NCBI RefSeq assembly: GCF_030269925.1
Contig: NC_085107.1
Coordinates: 18,044,001 to 18,108,000 of the forward strand
From: Bombyx mori
Lineage: Eukaryota; Arthropoda; Insecta; Lepidoptera; Bombycidae
Reading direction: 5' to 3'
DNA length: 64,000 nucleotides
The number at the start of each line of letters is the position of its first letter. Position 1 is the stretch's first letter. A model generated the notes under the pieces. It did not search any database. It was not told the origin of the DNA and saw nothing but the letters and a program-made list of their open reading frames with translations. This document shows positions 24,002-34,466 of the stretch, piece by piece. Position numbers and translations under genes: made by a program.

Positions 24002-26707
24002 CTATCCGGCTTTTTTCTTCTCTGCTTTCAGTTTATAGGCCAATTGCGACTCAATCATGATCATGTAGTCCAAATATTTCTGGCCCCAAGGGGAATATGA
24101 CTCGTACCAATTTTTGTATAACGCATAATCCTCTTTACCTGTATAGGTTGCGCCTTCGGTATCCAGTACTGCAATTAAAATCTCGTCAGGTTGTAATGGC
24201 TTGTGGTAGAGTTGAGCAATACGCTCACCATTCAACAGGGTTTCGACTCCTTTCTTTATGATGTTGATATCATAGCCCCTTAAGGCTTGTGCGACACTGT
24301 GTACATTAAAATCTCTTTTGACACCATGATATTTCATGAGCACTTTTGTTAGAATGAATGATATGCTGCCATAATCACTCCTCGGCATCATGATCAGCGA
24401 TGGAAAGGCTTTGGACATCTGAGCTCCTTTCGCGAGCCATGGTTCCGCTGCTGTACCTAGAATCAAGATCTTGTCTTCAGGAGTTATAGGTTTTACTATT
24501 TCCTTAACAAAGTCTCGTTGTAGCCGAGTAGGATCGAAGGACTTCTCTTCTTTCGGTACTTTCTTGTAAAACATTTTTTCGGCATTTTCAATTAATATTA
24601 TGGTCGGCTGCATCAGTCTGCTAATTCTGTTTACGAAGCTATACATAATCTTCAAATTCTTTGGCCCCGGGAATTTGTTGTATACATTTAATGGCGACAG
24701 ATCTATCAAGATGGAGTTAGTTTCGGTTGCTATTGCGTAAATTAATGTTCTTTTACCCGCAGACTTAGGACCCACAAGTAGCTGAGTCCTCACTGCATTT
24801 GGACATGAAGAGCAGAGAGTGAGCAAACAACGTACTCTCACTTGTTCTTTCACGTCACCAATGCTATGTGGTGGAAAAGCTGGAGTCCAAAGCGTTGCTC
24901 TCATATCAGCAGCAGCATAGTTTTGATCGCCCCAGTAATCATCAAGCGTTACTTTAGGGTACTTTTTAATTATACCTTCATCGACCAGTTGCTGAAACAT
25001 GGCTGCAGGACTTACTTTATCGGGTTTAGGTGTCTTTTGTTTTTTAGGCTTTTTTCTCTTCATGGTTTGAGGGGGCTTAACAATCCCGGCGGCTTGATAA
25101 TCAAGTTTTAGCGAGTTCTTTAATAAGTTTAGTTCCAATCTCATCATTTCATCTACGATAGGTCTTAATTGTAGTTGAACGTCCTGATAGGCTGATTCGG
25201 TTATGAGTTGCATTATGTAGCCTTTAGTAACTTCACGAGGAGCATCCGGGGTCTCAATATTTTTCCACTGACTTTGGTAAGAGTCCCAGGCACTTTTCAA
25301 CGGCTCTATATTTTGACCCGGCGTTATATAGACACCGGGATCGTTATCTGGATTTAATCTAGACTTTTTATAATCTAATAGACGTTTCTTTTCTTTTTCC
25401 TTTGCATCCATTTCTATTCTCTTCTTCTCTTCTTTCTCAGCCTTTTTTTCCGCTTTAATTTGTTCTTTTGTCTTCGGGTTTCCGGCTGCGGCTTTTAATC
25501 TTTTTTCTTCTTCTTTACGCCATTCCATATATTCTGGGACGCTGAAAGTTTCTCCCTGGACAACTAAAATCGAACCACCTTCTTCAGGCCAAGGATATTC
25601 ATCAAATAGCCTCGCTTCATTATACCACTCCTGAAACCATTGTCGGACTTCGGCTGAAATATCTTCCATTATATCACCTTTCCTTAATTTCAGGACCCGT
25701 GTTTTTTCATTAAGGTTTTTCTGGAGCCACTCTTCGTAATATTGTCTTCTAAAATTTCTACGTTCTTCTCGGACTTTCTCCAATTGAATTTTATGTGAAG
25801 GTGTTGACCACGATGGGATAATCATTCCTAGTTTTTGTTTAAGTTTGTATTCTATTGCATGATCTCTTTTTATGTGCATAAATTTTCTGTATACAGATTG
25901 TATTAAATGTGCTGCCTTTAGTCTTAGTTCTTCCTTGGCTTGTGGCTGTTTTAAACCAGCTAATTCTAAATACAAATTGGCATCTTTATTTGCTTTATGC
26001 GCATTTTCTCTGGTGGTAATTCTTGATCTTTCCATTCTTTGTATATTTGATACATGGGTTTCATATTCTTGTTTAAGTCTAAGTTCTTCTTGATCTTCTG
26101 GTGACAACGTAATTACAATTTCTGGTTCAATTATGTCTTCTCCCATAACTAGTTTTCTTTTAATTTCTGCCTCTTTTTCTTCTTGTTTTATTCTTTCATC
26201 TTCTAAGCGCGCCTCTTCTTTCCGTTCAATTTCTGAAGGAGTCGGTGTTGGATCACCGATTCTGTTACCAGCTAAAATTTGATCTACTATGTATTGCATT
26301 TCTTCTTGTCGTGTCTCGAATGGGTAGAAGAAAGGGCAAAGTATTTGTATATCAGAAGGTATCATTAACATTTGTTGTAAAGCATTTTCAGGGTATGTGA
26401 ACTCAAACAATTCGACGTCTTCTAATGTTGCCTTCAATTCGAGTAGACGACACGTTAACGCATCAATTATTTTCTTTATGTAAGGCCGCCTTTGAACTTG
26501 TTCCATTTGATCATAGCAGTCGCAAAGTTTGTTGTACAGGTCGCAATATTTGCAGTAAACTCGGGCTACAATTTCAACAGCTGTGCCTTGTGGTTTTATA
26601 CCAATAAATGCTGCGGCTAGTTCTTGTACTCTTTCGTCTTCGAGAATTGTCGTGTTTATAGCTTCTTTCAATTTGAGCCATCGTTCGTAATAATCTTTAT
26701 TCGCCAT
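24002..26707 (-). CDS. IQ and AAA domain-containing protein, DRC11/IQCA1 family
   Basis: Complete 901-residue ORF, ATG at 26707 to TAG at 24002, without introns. DRC11/IQCA1 proteins are subunits of the nexin-dynein regulatory complex, which links outer doublets in motile cilia and sperm tails. Seen here: an alpha-helical N-terminal region (1-150); a charged Glu/Lys coiled-coil stretch (about 155-235); an IQ motif with I269-Q270 and R274, a likely calmodulin site; a second Lys/Glu-rich stretch (395-450); a basic linker (549-562); and a C-terminal AAA-like module (about 605-840). The P-loop GPKSAGKRT (646-654) keeps G651-K652 but has Arg where Thr/Ser binds magnesium. The Walker B equivalent IILIENAEK has Glu-Asn instead of Asp-Glu, so ATP hydrolysis is doubtful. 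Length is slightly above the roughly 820 residues of vertebrate IQCA1. A TATATATA run at about 26897-26904 lies some 190 nt upstream; its role is unproven. Family assignment is firm from overall architecture; the lack of introns is unusual. Confidence 0.88.
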   Translation of the reverse strand: MANKDYYERWLKLKEAINTTILEDERVQELAAAFIGIKPQGTAVEIVARVYCKYCDLYNKLCDCYDQMEQVQRRPYIKKIIDALTCRLLELKATLEDVELFEFTYPENALQQMLMIPSDIQILCPFFYPFETRQEEMQYIVDQILAGNRIGDPTPTPSEIERKEEARLEDERIKQEEKEAEIKRKLVMGEDIIEPEIVITLSPEDQEELRLKQEYETHVSNIQRMERSRITTRENAHKANKDANLYLELAGLKQPQAKEELRLKAAHLIQSVYRKFMHIKRDHAIEYKLKQKLGMIIPSWSTPSHKIQLEKVREERRNFRRQYYEEWLQKNLNEKTRVLKLRKGDIMEDISAEVRQWFQEWYNEARLFDEYPWPEEGGSILVVQGETFSVPEYMEWRKEEEKRLKAAAGNPKTKEQIKAEKKAEKEEKKRIEMDAKEKEKKRLLDYKKSRLNPDNDPGVYITPGQNIEPLKSAWDSYQSQWKNIETPDAPREVTKGYIMQLITESAYQDVQLQLRPIVDEMMRLELNLLKNSLKLDYQAAGIVKPPQTMKRKKPKKQKTPKPDKVSPAAMFQQLVDEGIIKKYPKVTLDDYWGDQNYAAADMRATLWTPAFPPHSIGDVKEQVRVRCLLTLCSSCPNAVRTQLLVGPKSAGKRTLIYAIATETNSILIDLSPLNVYNKFPGPKNLKIMYSFVNRISRLMQPTIILIENAEKMFYKKVPKEEKSFDPTRLQRDFVKEIVKPITPEDKILILGTAAEPWLAKGAQMSKAFPSLIMMPRSDYGSISFILTKVLMKYHGVKRDFNVHSVAQALRGYDINIIKKGVETLLNGERIAQLYHKPLQPDEILIAVLDTEGATYTGKEDYALYKNWYESYSPWGQKYLDYMIMIESQLAYKLKAEKKKAG

Positions 26708-27216
26708 TGATAAATTTTATTTAGAAAATGCAGAATTTAAAAGAAAATGAAATTTAAATCATTGCCGTAATAAGTTTAAAATAAATATCAAGGTTATGAA
26801 ACGTACATATTTAAAGACATGACAATTTAATATTTCTGTCAAAGTTTACAATAGAGCGAGAGTTGCCAGAAGCGAAGAAAATACTTAGACTGAGACTATA
26901 TATAGAGATTCGTTTACCCGTATCTAAGCCGTAGGCATTTATTTCTTGTACTGAGGGTCCGTAACAATGTCCTCTGAGCGTCGACTGGTAACAATAAAAA
27001 TGTTTTAAGTGCGCCCCCGTACGTCTCATTGAGCGGTGTCGTCGTCAGAGCACGCGCTTCGTTCGTCATCTACTTCCGGAGAGTGACGCGTGCCTAACTA
27101 GTACCTATGATTGGTCCAAGTTTTGAGCTTTCGTCATATCTTTCGAAAATAACCAATTAAATATTCCGTGAAAAGTTGGATAAGGCTGATTTTGTTTTTG
27201 TTGTGTTCCTTTGTCG
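26708..27216. other. 5' flank of the DRC11-like gene
   Basis: Presumed promoter region; moderately GC-richer at 26990-27110. No motif can be assigned firmly. Confidence 0.35.
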
Positions 27217-27470
27217 TATCACTCTGGTCAGAGCGGTCGTGGTCGTCATTGATTATCTATATTATTGCTGTGGTTATATGTTATGTGCCTCACGAGCAAT
27301 CGCCACTTATACTGGTTTGTGGTGAGTCTGGTACGCTCATGCAAACAGGCGCCAACTGCTGACTTGACTTGGTCAGTCCATCGTATGAGCAACCTTCCAC
27401 GCGGTCTGGTGCCTTCCACTTTGCCCTGAACGAGAAGGCGCTCTATGAAGTCATTTCCTCGCCGGGAGAT
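27217..27470 (-). mobile_element. LINE 3' fragment (reverse transcriptase C-terminus)
   Basis: The minus-strand frame reads RRGNDFIERLLVQGKVEGT, then RPRGRLLIRWTDQVKSAVG, then YKWRLLVRHIT, a standard C-terminal pattern of non-LTR RT proteins. The 3' tail lies at 27217-27249. Confidence 0.68.
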
Positions 27471-27655
27471 AGATACAAAAAATAATAGTATGCGCCCATG
27501 CATTTTATGCATTGTTGTACCGAAATGTTTTTGTAAAGTGATTACTAAGCGACATAATATGACCGACAAAATTTTAGAGCAATGATAAACATTAAATAAG
27601 TACATCTCAGATTGTGAGTAGTTAAGTAGTTTATGTGGCTTTGATTTTATTCTAA

Positions 27656-27985
27656 ACTAGCTTTTGTCCGCGACTTCGTCCGCATGGAATAGTTACTTTG
27701 GCATAACGCTAAATTTTACCCGCGACTTCATTTACAGTACTCAGGATTGGAACTTAATTACTGAACCGGTAGATGGCGTTGAAGAAGCTAGATTTTGAGA
27801 TTTTATGACAAAAAAATTTTAAATTTTCGTAAAAAATATATTTTTTTTCTTAATAAAAAATATCCTGTATTACTTGTAATACCTCCAAAAATATGTGTAC
27901 AAAGTTTCATGATGATGGGTTGAGTAGTTTTCGCGTGAAAGCGTAACAAACAAACTTACATTCACATTTATATATTAGTAGGGAT
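27656..27985 (+). mobile_element. Lepidopteran non-autonomous element (unclassified)
   Basis: Starts CTAGCTTTTGTCCGCGACTT and ends CATTTATATATTAGTAGGG. This start and end pair recurs widely in lepidopteran DNA in my recollection; it may be Helitron- or RTE-derived. Non-coding. Confidence 0.55.
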
Positions 27986-28237
27986 TATTTTTCATAGTAT
28001 GCTACAAAAGTTACACGGTATTTGGGGATTAAGTAATTACACAGGATTGGTTTTATAATTCTGAATACGTATCAACTGCAGAAAAATTACATCCATGCTC
28101 TATATCTGTCAATTTGTCAGTCTATCTGTCTTGAGTGCATATGTGGTTTGGTCATAGAATAAACAATATTTTTTTATAGTGGTGGCAAAATCGCCTTAAG
28201 TACCGAAGCACATTAAAAAATGTGAACTAATTAGACA

Positions 28238-28390
28238 CTATGACATATCCTTCTTTAAACGAGGCTTGTGGAGAGTATTAAGCGGTAGGCAGTGGCCTGG
28301 CTCTGCCCCTGGCATTACTGACGTCTATGAGCGACGGCATACCATCAGGCAGGCCATACGCTCGTCTGCCTGCTCGGGAAATAAATAAAG
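28238..28390 (+). mobile_element. Jockey/CR1-like LINE 3' end
   Basis: TATGACATATCCTTCTTTAA followed by GGCTTGTGGAGAGTATTAAG matches the coding end of the element at 48031-48525. It ends at GTCTGCCTGC with a short A-rich tail. Confidence 0.75.
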
Positions 28391-29434
28391 TATTCAAGTT
28401 CGGAAACATTTTAAGATTTGCATGAATATTTGATAATAAATCGCTGTCTTTCACAATTCGTACCAACACACTATCACCCAAAAATGCAACGTAACAATAA
28501 TTTATATACGAACCCTCGCATGCATTCATTAAGGGTGTAGAAATTTAAGCCATTTATTTTGTTAACTCTCTGCAAGGCAATAAACATTTTCGAGGGTCGT
28601 GCCGAACGGATTCTGGGTAACGAATAGTTTTGTTATCTTAATGTTTGTATTGATAATGTGTAATGTAAATTATGTGAGATATGCATTTCATTAATTCTTA
28701 TTTTCATTTTGTTCGTGTCATGGATTTTTCAATGTGATTTATCGATTTTCCGTTTAGGCGAAGTCTGGTGGATAGATTTTATAATTAATCTAATTTACCT
28801 TCCTATTTCATAATTTATTATTGCTTAAGATATTATTATTAGATATAGATGTGTATTATTTTGATTTAAACGAAGTACGGTAATAAACATTTATTCTCGA
28901 AAACAGCTTACCCAGACATCAAAATAGTATCTATCTAATTAAATATGTCGTAATAAAGTTTCTAAAATTGTATGATATATAAAGGAATTCTTTATAATTC
29001 CAAATGGAAGTTACACAGAATTTTTTTTATTAACTTTTACACTACGAAAGATTTATTGACAATAATATAATCTATAAGTAATTATATAATTGATAAAAAT
29101 AACACAGAAAATTCTCACGGGCTCCTCATTAACATCGCACAACGTGATGATTCAGTAAAATTAGTTACGGATCGAACTTGGCACCACCCACCCGGTTACC
29201 GTGCCGGATCAGTCCCGGACACGAGTCGGAAACTAATGGGGGAATGATTGACTGTCTGATGGAGATACGAACTCTCACCCCGGAACAGGGCATAGGTTTA
29301 AAGCGTTCTGACTGTATATTTATCATGTATCGGTCGCATCCTTTGGGACGTACAATAGTTGATTGTAATAATTTGGTTTCATTAAAATCCTTTTAGTGTT
29401 AAGTTAGACTACACAGCCCGATGGTTGACCCGCA
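28391..29434. other. AT-rich stretch, nothing recognised
   Basis: A GC-richer island at 29160-29290 has a 72-codon plus frame without recognisable content. Confidence 0.4.
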
Positions 29435-29551
29435 AGAGCTGAGTTGATTCAAGAGTTGGGTTATAAGAATTCGAAAAGAACAAAATAATTCGTGTATAAC
29501 CTGTAACAGAGCTGAGTTGATTCAAGAATCGGGTCATGTATAACATGTAAC
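29435..29551. repeat. Short tandem duplication (unit about 73 bp)
   Basis: AGAGCTGAGTTGATTCAAGA begins at 29435 and again at 29508; both units end with a TGTATAACNTGTAAC block, and the second has an internal deletion. Confidence 0.7.
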
Positions 29552-29744
29552 TGGCAGTAGATGAAGTATGTTCGTTTTCGAATGCAAGTATCACATGAGT
29601 CATTGAGCGAAAGCGCTTAGTTTAATCAGTTTATTCAATTTAAATTAGTTTTGACAGTAATTTAGTTGCAAAAAAGTTTTAGAAATGTTCTATTTGTCTC
29701 GATGGTGGATTATGTTGTTTTGTTTTTCGAATTTACATTTGTAT

Positions 29745-29885
29745 TAGTTGCATGGGAGCTCATGGTCCATCGCATCGACCCATAATCGCGATTATGGCGT
29801 GTTATGGCTGCCCCACCCTTCAATCCGGAACGCATGATTTATCCGCGACAAAAATAGGCAAGATGATGCTAAGTCTGGCAATAAC
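29745..29885 (-). mobile_element. Decayed Bm1-type SINE
   Basis: GGCTGCCCCACCCTTCAATC and AAAATAGGCAAGATGATG are recognisable, with loss of the remainder. Confidence 0.5.
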
Positions 29886-31059
29886 ACCAGCAAAAAGTAA
29901 AAATAAAATAAAAAATAAATATACAAATAATTTAATTCCAAAATCGCTCTCGTTTGTGCTTTAAGCCAACGACTTAGTAGCTTTAATTTTTAAATGTGAA
30001 TGGAATGCACAATGTTTGTTAGTTTAATGAACAAGTGCAGATTGTTGAATATATTTTACATTAAAATTATAATTTATGTATGTTTTACATTAATGTACAA
30101 CGGTTATTATGTAATAATTCAAGAATTAGCGAATTCGTTTCTTTTACACAAATCAATTTAGAATTCTGATAATCATTATAAAGTGCGTCCAGTGAAATCT
30201 ATGGACTCTTGTATCTATCTGCCTGTCCATTCAATATAGCCTCTCCACTTGAATAAAGCGCGTTGAATTTTGTACAATTAAAGCTCAGGATGAAGAGAGA
30301 ATCAAAGTTTTGGGTTCCGTTTCTACAACTACGGAATCCTAAAAAGTATGTGTCACGTGCCATTTTAACCCCCAAATGCCAGGAGCCATGAGAAAAAATC
30401 AGACACAGTACGGCTGTCACCGCAATTGGGACGAGCAGTGTTGCACGCGTTAAAATTTGATACGGCTGCTGGGGGGTAGCCCTAATAATAGTCAAGAGTG
30501 ATTCGATGTAATTGAGCTGTTACTGTATTGATGAAAGATGTTTCAAGAGAACAGATAAAACCAAAAAAAATTCCCATATCGCCTTTTCGCATTAAAAGTG
30601 TACAATTTCCAAAAATATTCGAAATTGAGTTAATATGCGGAATCATTTGGTATCACCAGTATTTTTCTCATAAATACTGTCAAAAGAGCGTAGTTTAGTT
30701 TTAGTTTTTAGTTTCCCTGCATTTTGACTACTATTAACAAAATTAATACAAAATTTTATCTTACTTTAAAAGACAGATAATGTAACTGGTAAAAAATAAA
30801 AAATAAATGTTGCTAAGGTGATTAATATTAAAAATATCACATGTTATACCTTTACAACACTCTTCTGTAAAATTAGTAAGTTTTGAAATTATACAGTTTT
30901 AATGCGAGAAGACGATATGATACCGATTTTTTTTCTTCTAAATCCATTTTGACATTGACGTTAAACAAATTTCTTATAAAAAGACTTTTGTGGTTATTAA
31001 TAATATTTGTTCGACAAGTCCACGATTTTGACGGAAAAGCGAGGACCGAAGTTAAGTGG
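29886..31059. other. AT-rich stretch, nothing recognised
   Basis: No supported feature. Confidence 0.5.
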
Positions 31060-31330
31060 TTTTTTTTATAGCTTAGTGTTTCTTCAGGCTTAAACGTACA
31101 GTAACGGTGGGTTATTAACTGTCTTCTTATAATTAACTGTCCAGCATCTCTGAAAGTGCACAATGGTTGGAAAATGAAACAAAGCCACTTCTCGGGTTCT
31201 TCCTAAAAGTCTCAGTAAATAAACACAAATTTACTGAGACTATTTCATCTCATTTTATCTCGTTTAATTTTATTTCATTCCAATTGGTTAAAGCCTGAAA
31301 TTAATCAATTTCATCTTATTTCGAGGTGTA
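31060..31330 (+). repeat. Dispersed repeat D with internal hairpin
   Basis: Partner of 15186-15415. Contains a perfect 12-bp stem GTCTCAGTAAAT/ATTTACTGAGAC at 31209-31240 with an 8-nt loop. Confidence 0.6.
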
Positions 31331-32084
31331 TCATTTTTTTTATCTAATTAAGAAGAAATAAGATTTGGCTTAAAAGTCACGTTATCAGGCAATGAGATCT
31401 TCGATAAAAAGCAAAACTCGTAGAGTTCAACTTAAATTGTCAAATTAATTGAAAATAATTATGAGTTATTTTTGATTTTTGATTTGATTTTTTGTTTGTT
31501 TATTCAAGACTGTTGTTTCAAGAAATAAATGCATTCTTGGAATAAATGCAAGAAATAAATAAAAAAATTATGTATCGGAGCTTTTTATAAGAAAAATATA
31601 CTAAAACTTTCCTATTTCTTTATACTTTGCAGTACAGTTTTCTTTTCAAAAAATTCACAAAATAATTGAAAACGTTACGAACATAACATAAATTTCTAAA
31701 TAATATCTACCCTATTCTCTAGTACTTATTATATTCTGTTAAATACCTATTACTCAGTACATACTCGTAGTTCTCGTGAATGGGTCACAAAATGTCTGGA
31801 GCGCCCTTAATTAATAGAATGACGTGTGACGGCACGTGTCCGGCTCTGGCGGATGTCGAGTTTTTCTGATTGGTTTTATTAAGTACCGACATCATTTTGT
31901 TTTGTTTTACCACATATAAAAAATAAGCCGATATTGTACGAGGAAAGCCTACATATTTTTAATTAACTCTATTACAACTTTTACGTACAAATTAACGTAT
32001 TCAGTTTACCTATACTGCATCTTCTTTAATTGGTTCCTCGACCGTTATGATATGTTCAAATTAGATTTGCGGAAATACTCTTTT

Positions 32085-32266
32085 TTGATTGCTTAGATGC
32101 GTGGACGAGCTCACAGCCCACCTGATTTTAAGTTGTTACTGGAGCCCATAGACATCTACAGCGTAAATGCGCCACCCACCTTGAGATATAAAGTACTAAG
32201 GTCTCAATTATAGTTACAACGGATGCCCCATCCTTCAAACCGAAACGCATTACTGCTTCACGGGTC
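32085..32266 (-). mobile_element. Bm1-type SINE, truncated by a LINE junction
   Basis: Normal reverse body to GCATTACTGCTTCACGG, where it abruptly joins a LINE piece; the remaining ~60 bp are missing. Confidence 0.82.
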
Positions 32267-32271
32267 ATGAT

Positions 32272-32352
32272 CATGCTCAGCAGGAGGCCACGGCTTGGCT
32301 CTGCTCCTGACATTGTTGACGTCCGTGAGCGACGGTGACCACTCACTATACG
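32272..32352 (+). mobile_element. Jockey/CR1-like LINE 3' fragment
   Basis: GCCACGGCTTGGCTCTGCTC, then GAGCGACGGTGACCACTCAC, joined head-on to the truncated Bm1. Confidence 0.65.
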
Positions 32353-32454
32353 GTGAGCAGTATGTATTTGTATTTACGTATTTCATTTCGAAGTCCGTGA
32401 TTGAAGTAATTTTGATAGATAAGTATTTATTATATTATACAATAATTTTATTTT

Positions 32455-32655
32455 ATTTTTCCGTATTCGCTGGTACCTAGCCTAAGAAGCTATTCCAGAT
32501 ATGCCCGGACAGGTAGGCGAGCTCACTGGCTCACCCTGAGAGAATTTGCTAACACTAGCCCTAGCAAGAGCAGTGCTTCGCAGAATCTACCACCGGTTCG
32601 GAATCGTGACCCACTGAGAAGGTCCGGTGATAAACTCAGTTTGCTGTGTCTATGG
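32455..32655 (-). mobile_element. Diverged L1-like LINE (BMC1-type) 3' end
   Basis: Family blocks AGCAGTGCTTCGCAGAATCT and CCACTGAGAAGGTCCGGTG, with a diverged start (GCTGGTACCTAGCC). Confidence 0.72.
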
Positions 32656-32784
32656 GTAATTTTATATATTTATTTAGCATTTATTATAATGATAGCGTAA
32701 ACTTAAAAACCTAAAAAACTCGCTCAAATAGCAAACCGAACTAAGAATGCTTTTTTTCTCCGGTTCATACTGGTCAGAATACTA

Positions 32785-32950
32785 GAGAGAAGTTATAAAC
32801 TTATTGTCATTGGTCCTTGACGCGTGTGCATATTTTCAAGCTAATCGGACGTCTTGGAGCCAATATGATTATCTTTCGAGCATTTCGTTACACACACCGT
32901 GCATACATACCAAGCCAATGAAAGCGTGTTACAGAAATGCGAAACAGGAA
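32785..32950 (+). repeat. Dispersed repeat C, diverged copy
   Basis: TGTCATTGGTCCTTGACGCG, AATCGGACGTCTTGGAG and GCCAATGAAAGCGTGTTA parallel the copy at 38085-38277. Confidence 0.45.
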
Positions 32951-33210
32951 ACGCGTTGCAGAATTTCCTAAATATCCCCCGCATCAAATGGCACGTATCA
33001 AAACGATACGTATCTTCGCTTCAAAGTCGGAATCAAAGTATTCTTTGACGTCCAACGATTAGTCCACTTTGACATTCAACAAATTACCGTTAAACTGTGT
33101 CTATTATAGTCGTCGGAACGAGTGGAAGACCACGACGCCGCGAACTTTTGTAACCACTCCCGGGTGTAGCGAGCCGTTACTTCAAAGGGCTCGGGGCAAT
33201 TAAAACTTAC

Positions 33211-33267
33211 CTCTGGATCAAAGTCGTTCCGCATGATGACGTCACAATGGTAAAGATAGGGCCGCAT
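33211..33267 (-). other. Candidate short coding exon with strong donor
   Basis: On the minus strand, ATG at 33267 opens a frame reading MRPYLYHCDVIMRNDFDPE. It is followed at once by a consensus donor (CCAGAG|GTAAGT). The frame happens to stay open to 33076. Upstream, an AG at about 33300 could serve as acceptor, though without a strong pyrimidine tract. The peptide looks protein-like, but I do not recognise it and no partner exon was found. Confidence 0.3.
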
Positions 33268-33349
33268 GGAATTTATCGAACGATTTGTCGCATGTAATCT
33301 TTCGTGAATAATTATTGTTTAATGACACTGACGGATACTTTTGATAAAA

Positions 33350-33600
33350 AAAAATATTGCTTACACGGGTCGACGAGATCGCAGTTCAATTGGTGTAAAG
33401 TGGTCACCGGAGCCCAGAGACATCAACAATGTAAATGTCGCCACTCATTTTGCGACATGAGTCCCAAGTCTCAGTTTTATTGTTCAACGGCTGCCCCACC
33501 TTTCCAATCCAAAACGCATTACTGTGTCAGGATAGAAATAGGTAGGTTCCTACCAGTGCCGACTTACAAGACGCTCTACCAACAGTAATTACGCAAATTA
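33350..33600 (-). mobile_element. Diverged Bm1-type SINE
   Basis: Order of body blocks preserved (CGACGAGATCGCAG, GGAGCCCAGAGACATC, CGGCTGCCCCACC, AACGCATTACTGTG), followed by the pre-body AATTACGCAAATTATA. Confidence 0.7.
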
Positions 33601-33644
33601 TATTTTTTCTTGGTTTCATTTTTTAATTAATACTATTGATTACG

Positions 33645-33840
33645 AGTATTACTGATGGTAGGACCTCTTGTGAGTCCGCACGGTTACTTACCACCACCTC
33701 GCCTATTTCTGCCGTGAAGCAGTAATGCGTTTCGGTTTGAAGGGTGGGGCAGCCGTTGTAACTATACTTGAGACCTTAGAATTTATATCTCAAGGTGGTT
33801 AGCGCTGTGAGCTCGTCCACCCATATAAGCCATAAAAAAA
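33645..33840 (+). mobile_element. Bm1-type SINE with internal deletion
   Basis: Normal start GATGGTAGGACCTCTTGTG, but after CTCAAGGTGGTTAGCG it jumps to CTGTGAGCTCGTCCACC, losing about 60 bp. Confidence 0.82.
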
Positions 33841-33841
33841 A

Positions 33842-33945
33842 ATACACTTGGGACCTGCCTGTGGGATTCGAATATCGTCACAGTTGTATCACTCAAGGCG
33901 ATTGCACCGGGCGTCTTATCCTTTAGGTCACGACGGCCCAACTTT
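33842..33945 (-). mobile_element. SINE tRNA-like head
   Basis: Reverse of the Bm1 head: on minus, CGTGACCTAAAGGATAAGAC and ATATTCGAATCCCACAGG. No body attached, and it abuts the preceding Bm1 A tail tail-to-tail. Confidence 0.65.
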
Positions 33946-34347
33946 TGACCTGCTTTTGTTTTATTTTTCACATAATCAAAATTGTGACAAAACCATTTTC
34001 TTATGCATACGCACGTTTTAAAAAAGAGAAATTCCACTGACCTGTACATTTAGTGCTGCGCAATGTGTCTGAGAGTGTGGGTGTGGCGTACCCCTTACTG
34101 AGCCCCGAAGAGAGTTTATCGTTGCCTGTATAAAAAAAAAAAAACTTTTAAATCCGCATTTCTTTTGTTGGAATAAAAAGAAACAAAAGTTAAAACTATA
34201 ATTTTTTATTCGGTTTCCGCAAGTCCTATATACCTAATTATGTATATAATTAAAATCGCTTTCGTCGTCCGTAACTAATACATATACCTACTGTTAAGTA
34301 TACGCAAGTTTGGAAATATATAAAGTGTAAATAATTAACGCGTAGTA

Positions 34348-34466
34348 ATTTTTTTTTTTGCCCTTATAGGCAGACTAGAATAAGGCCCACCTGATGGTGA
34401 GTGGTTACCGTCGCCCATGGACTTCAGCAATGCCAGGGGCAGAGCCAAGCCGCTGCCTACCGCAAG
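34348..34466 (-). mobile_element. Jockey/CR1-like LINE 3' end
   Basis: T run, GCCCTTATAGGCAGAC, then GATGGTGAGTGGTTACCGTC and AGCCGCTGCCTACCGC. Confidence 0.75.

Noticed and set aside
24842..25111. Plus-strand frames inside the DRC11-like gene (also 25872 and 26425)
   Set aside because: Shadows of the minus-strand coding sequence.
27168..27362. 64-codon plus frame
   Set aside because: Covers the LINE 3' tail in antisense; no support.
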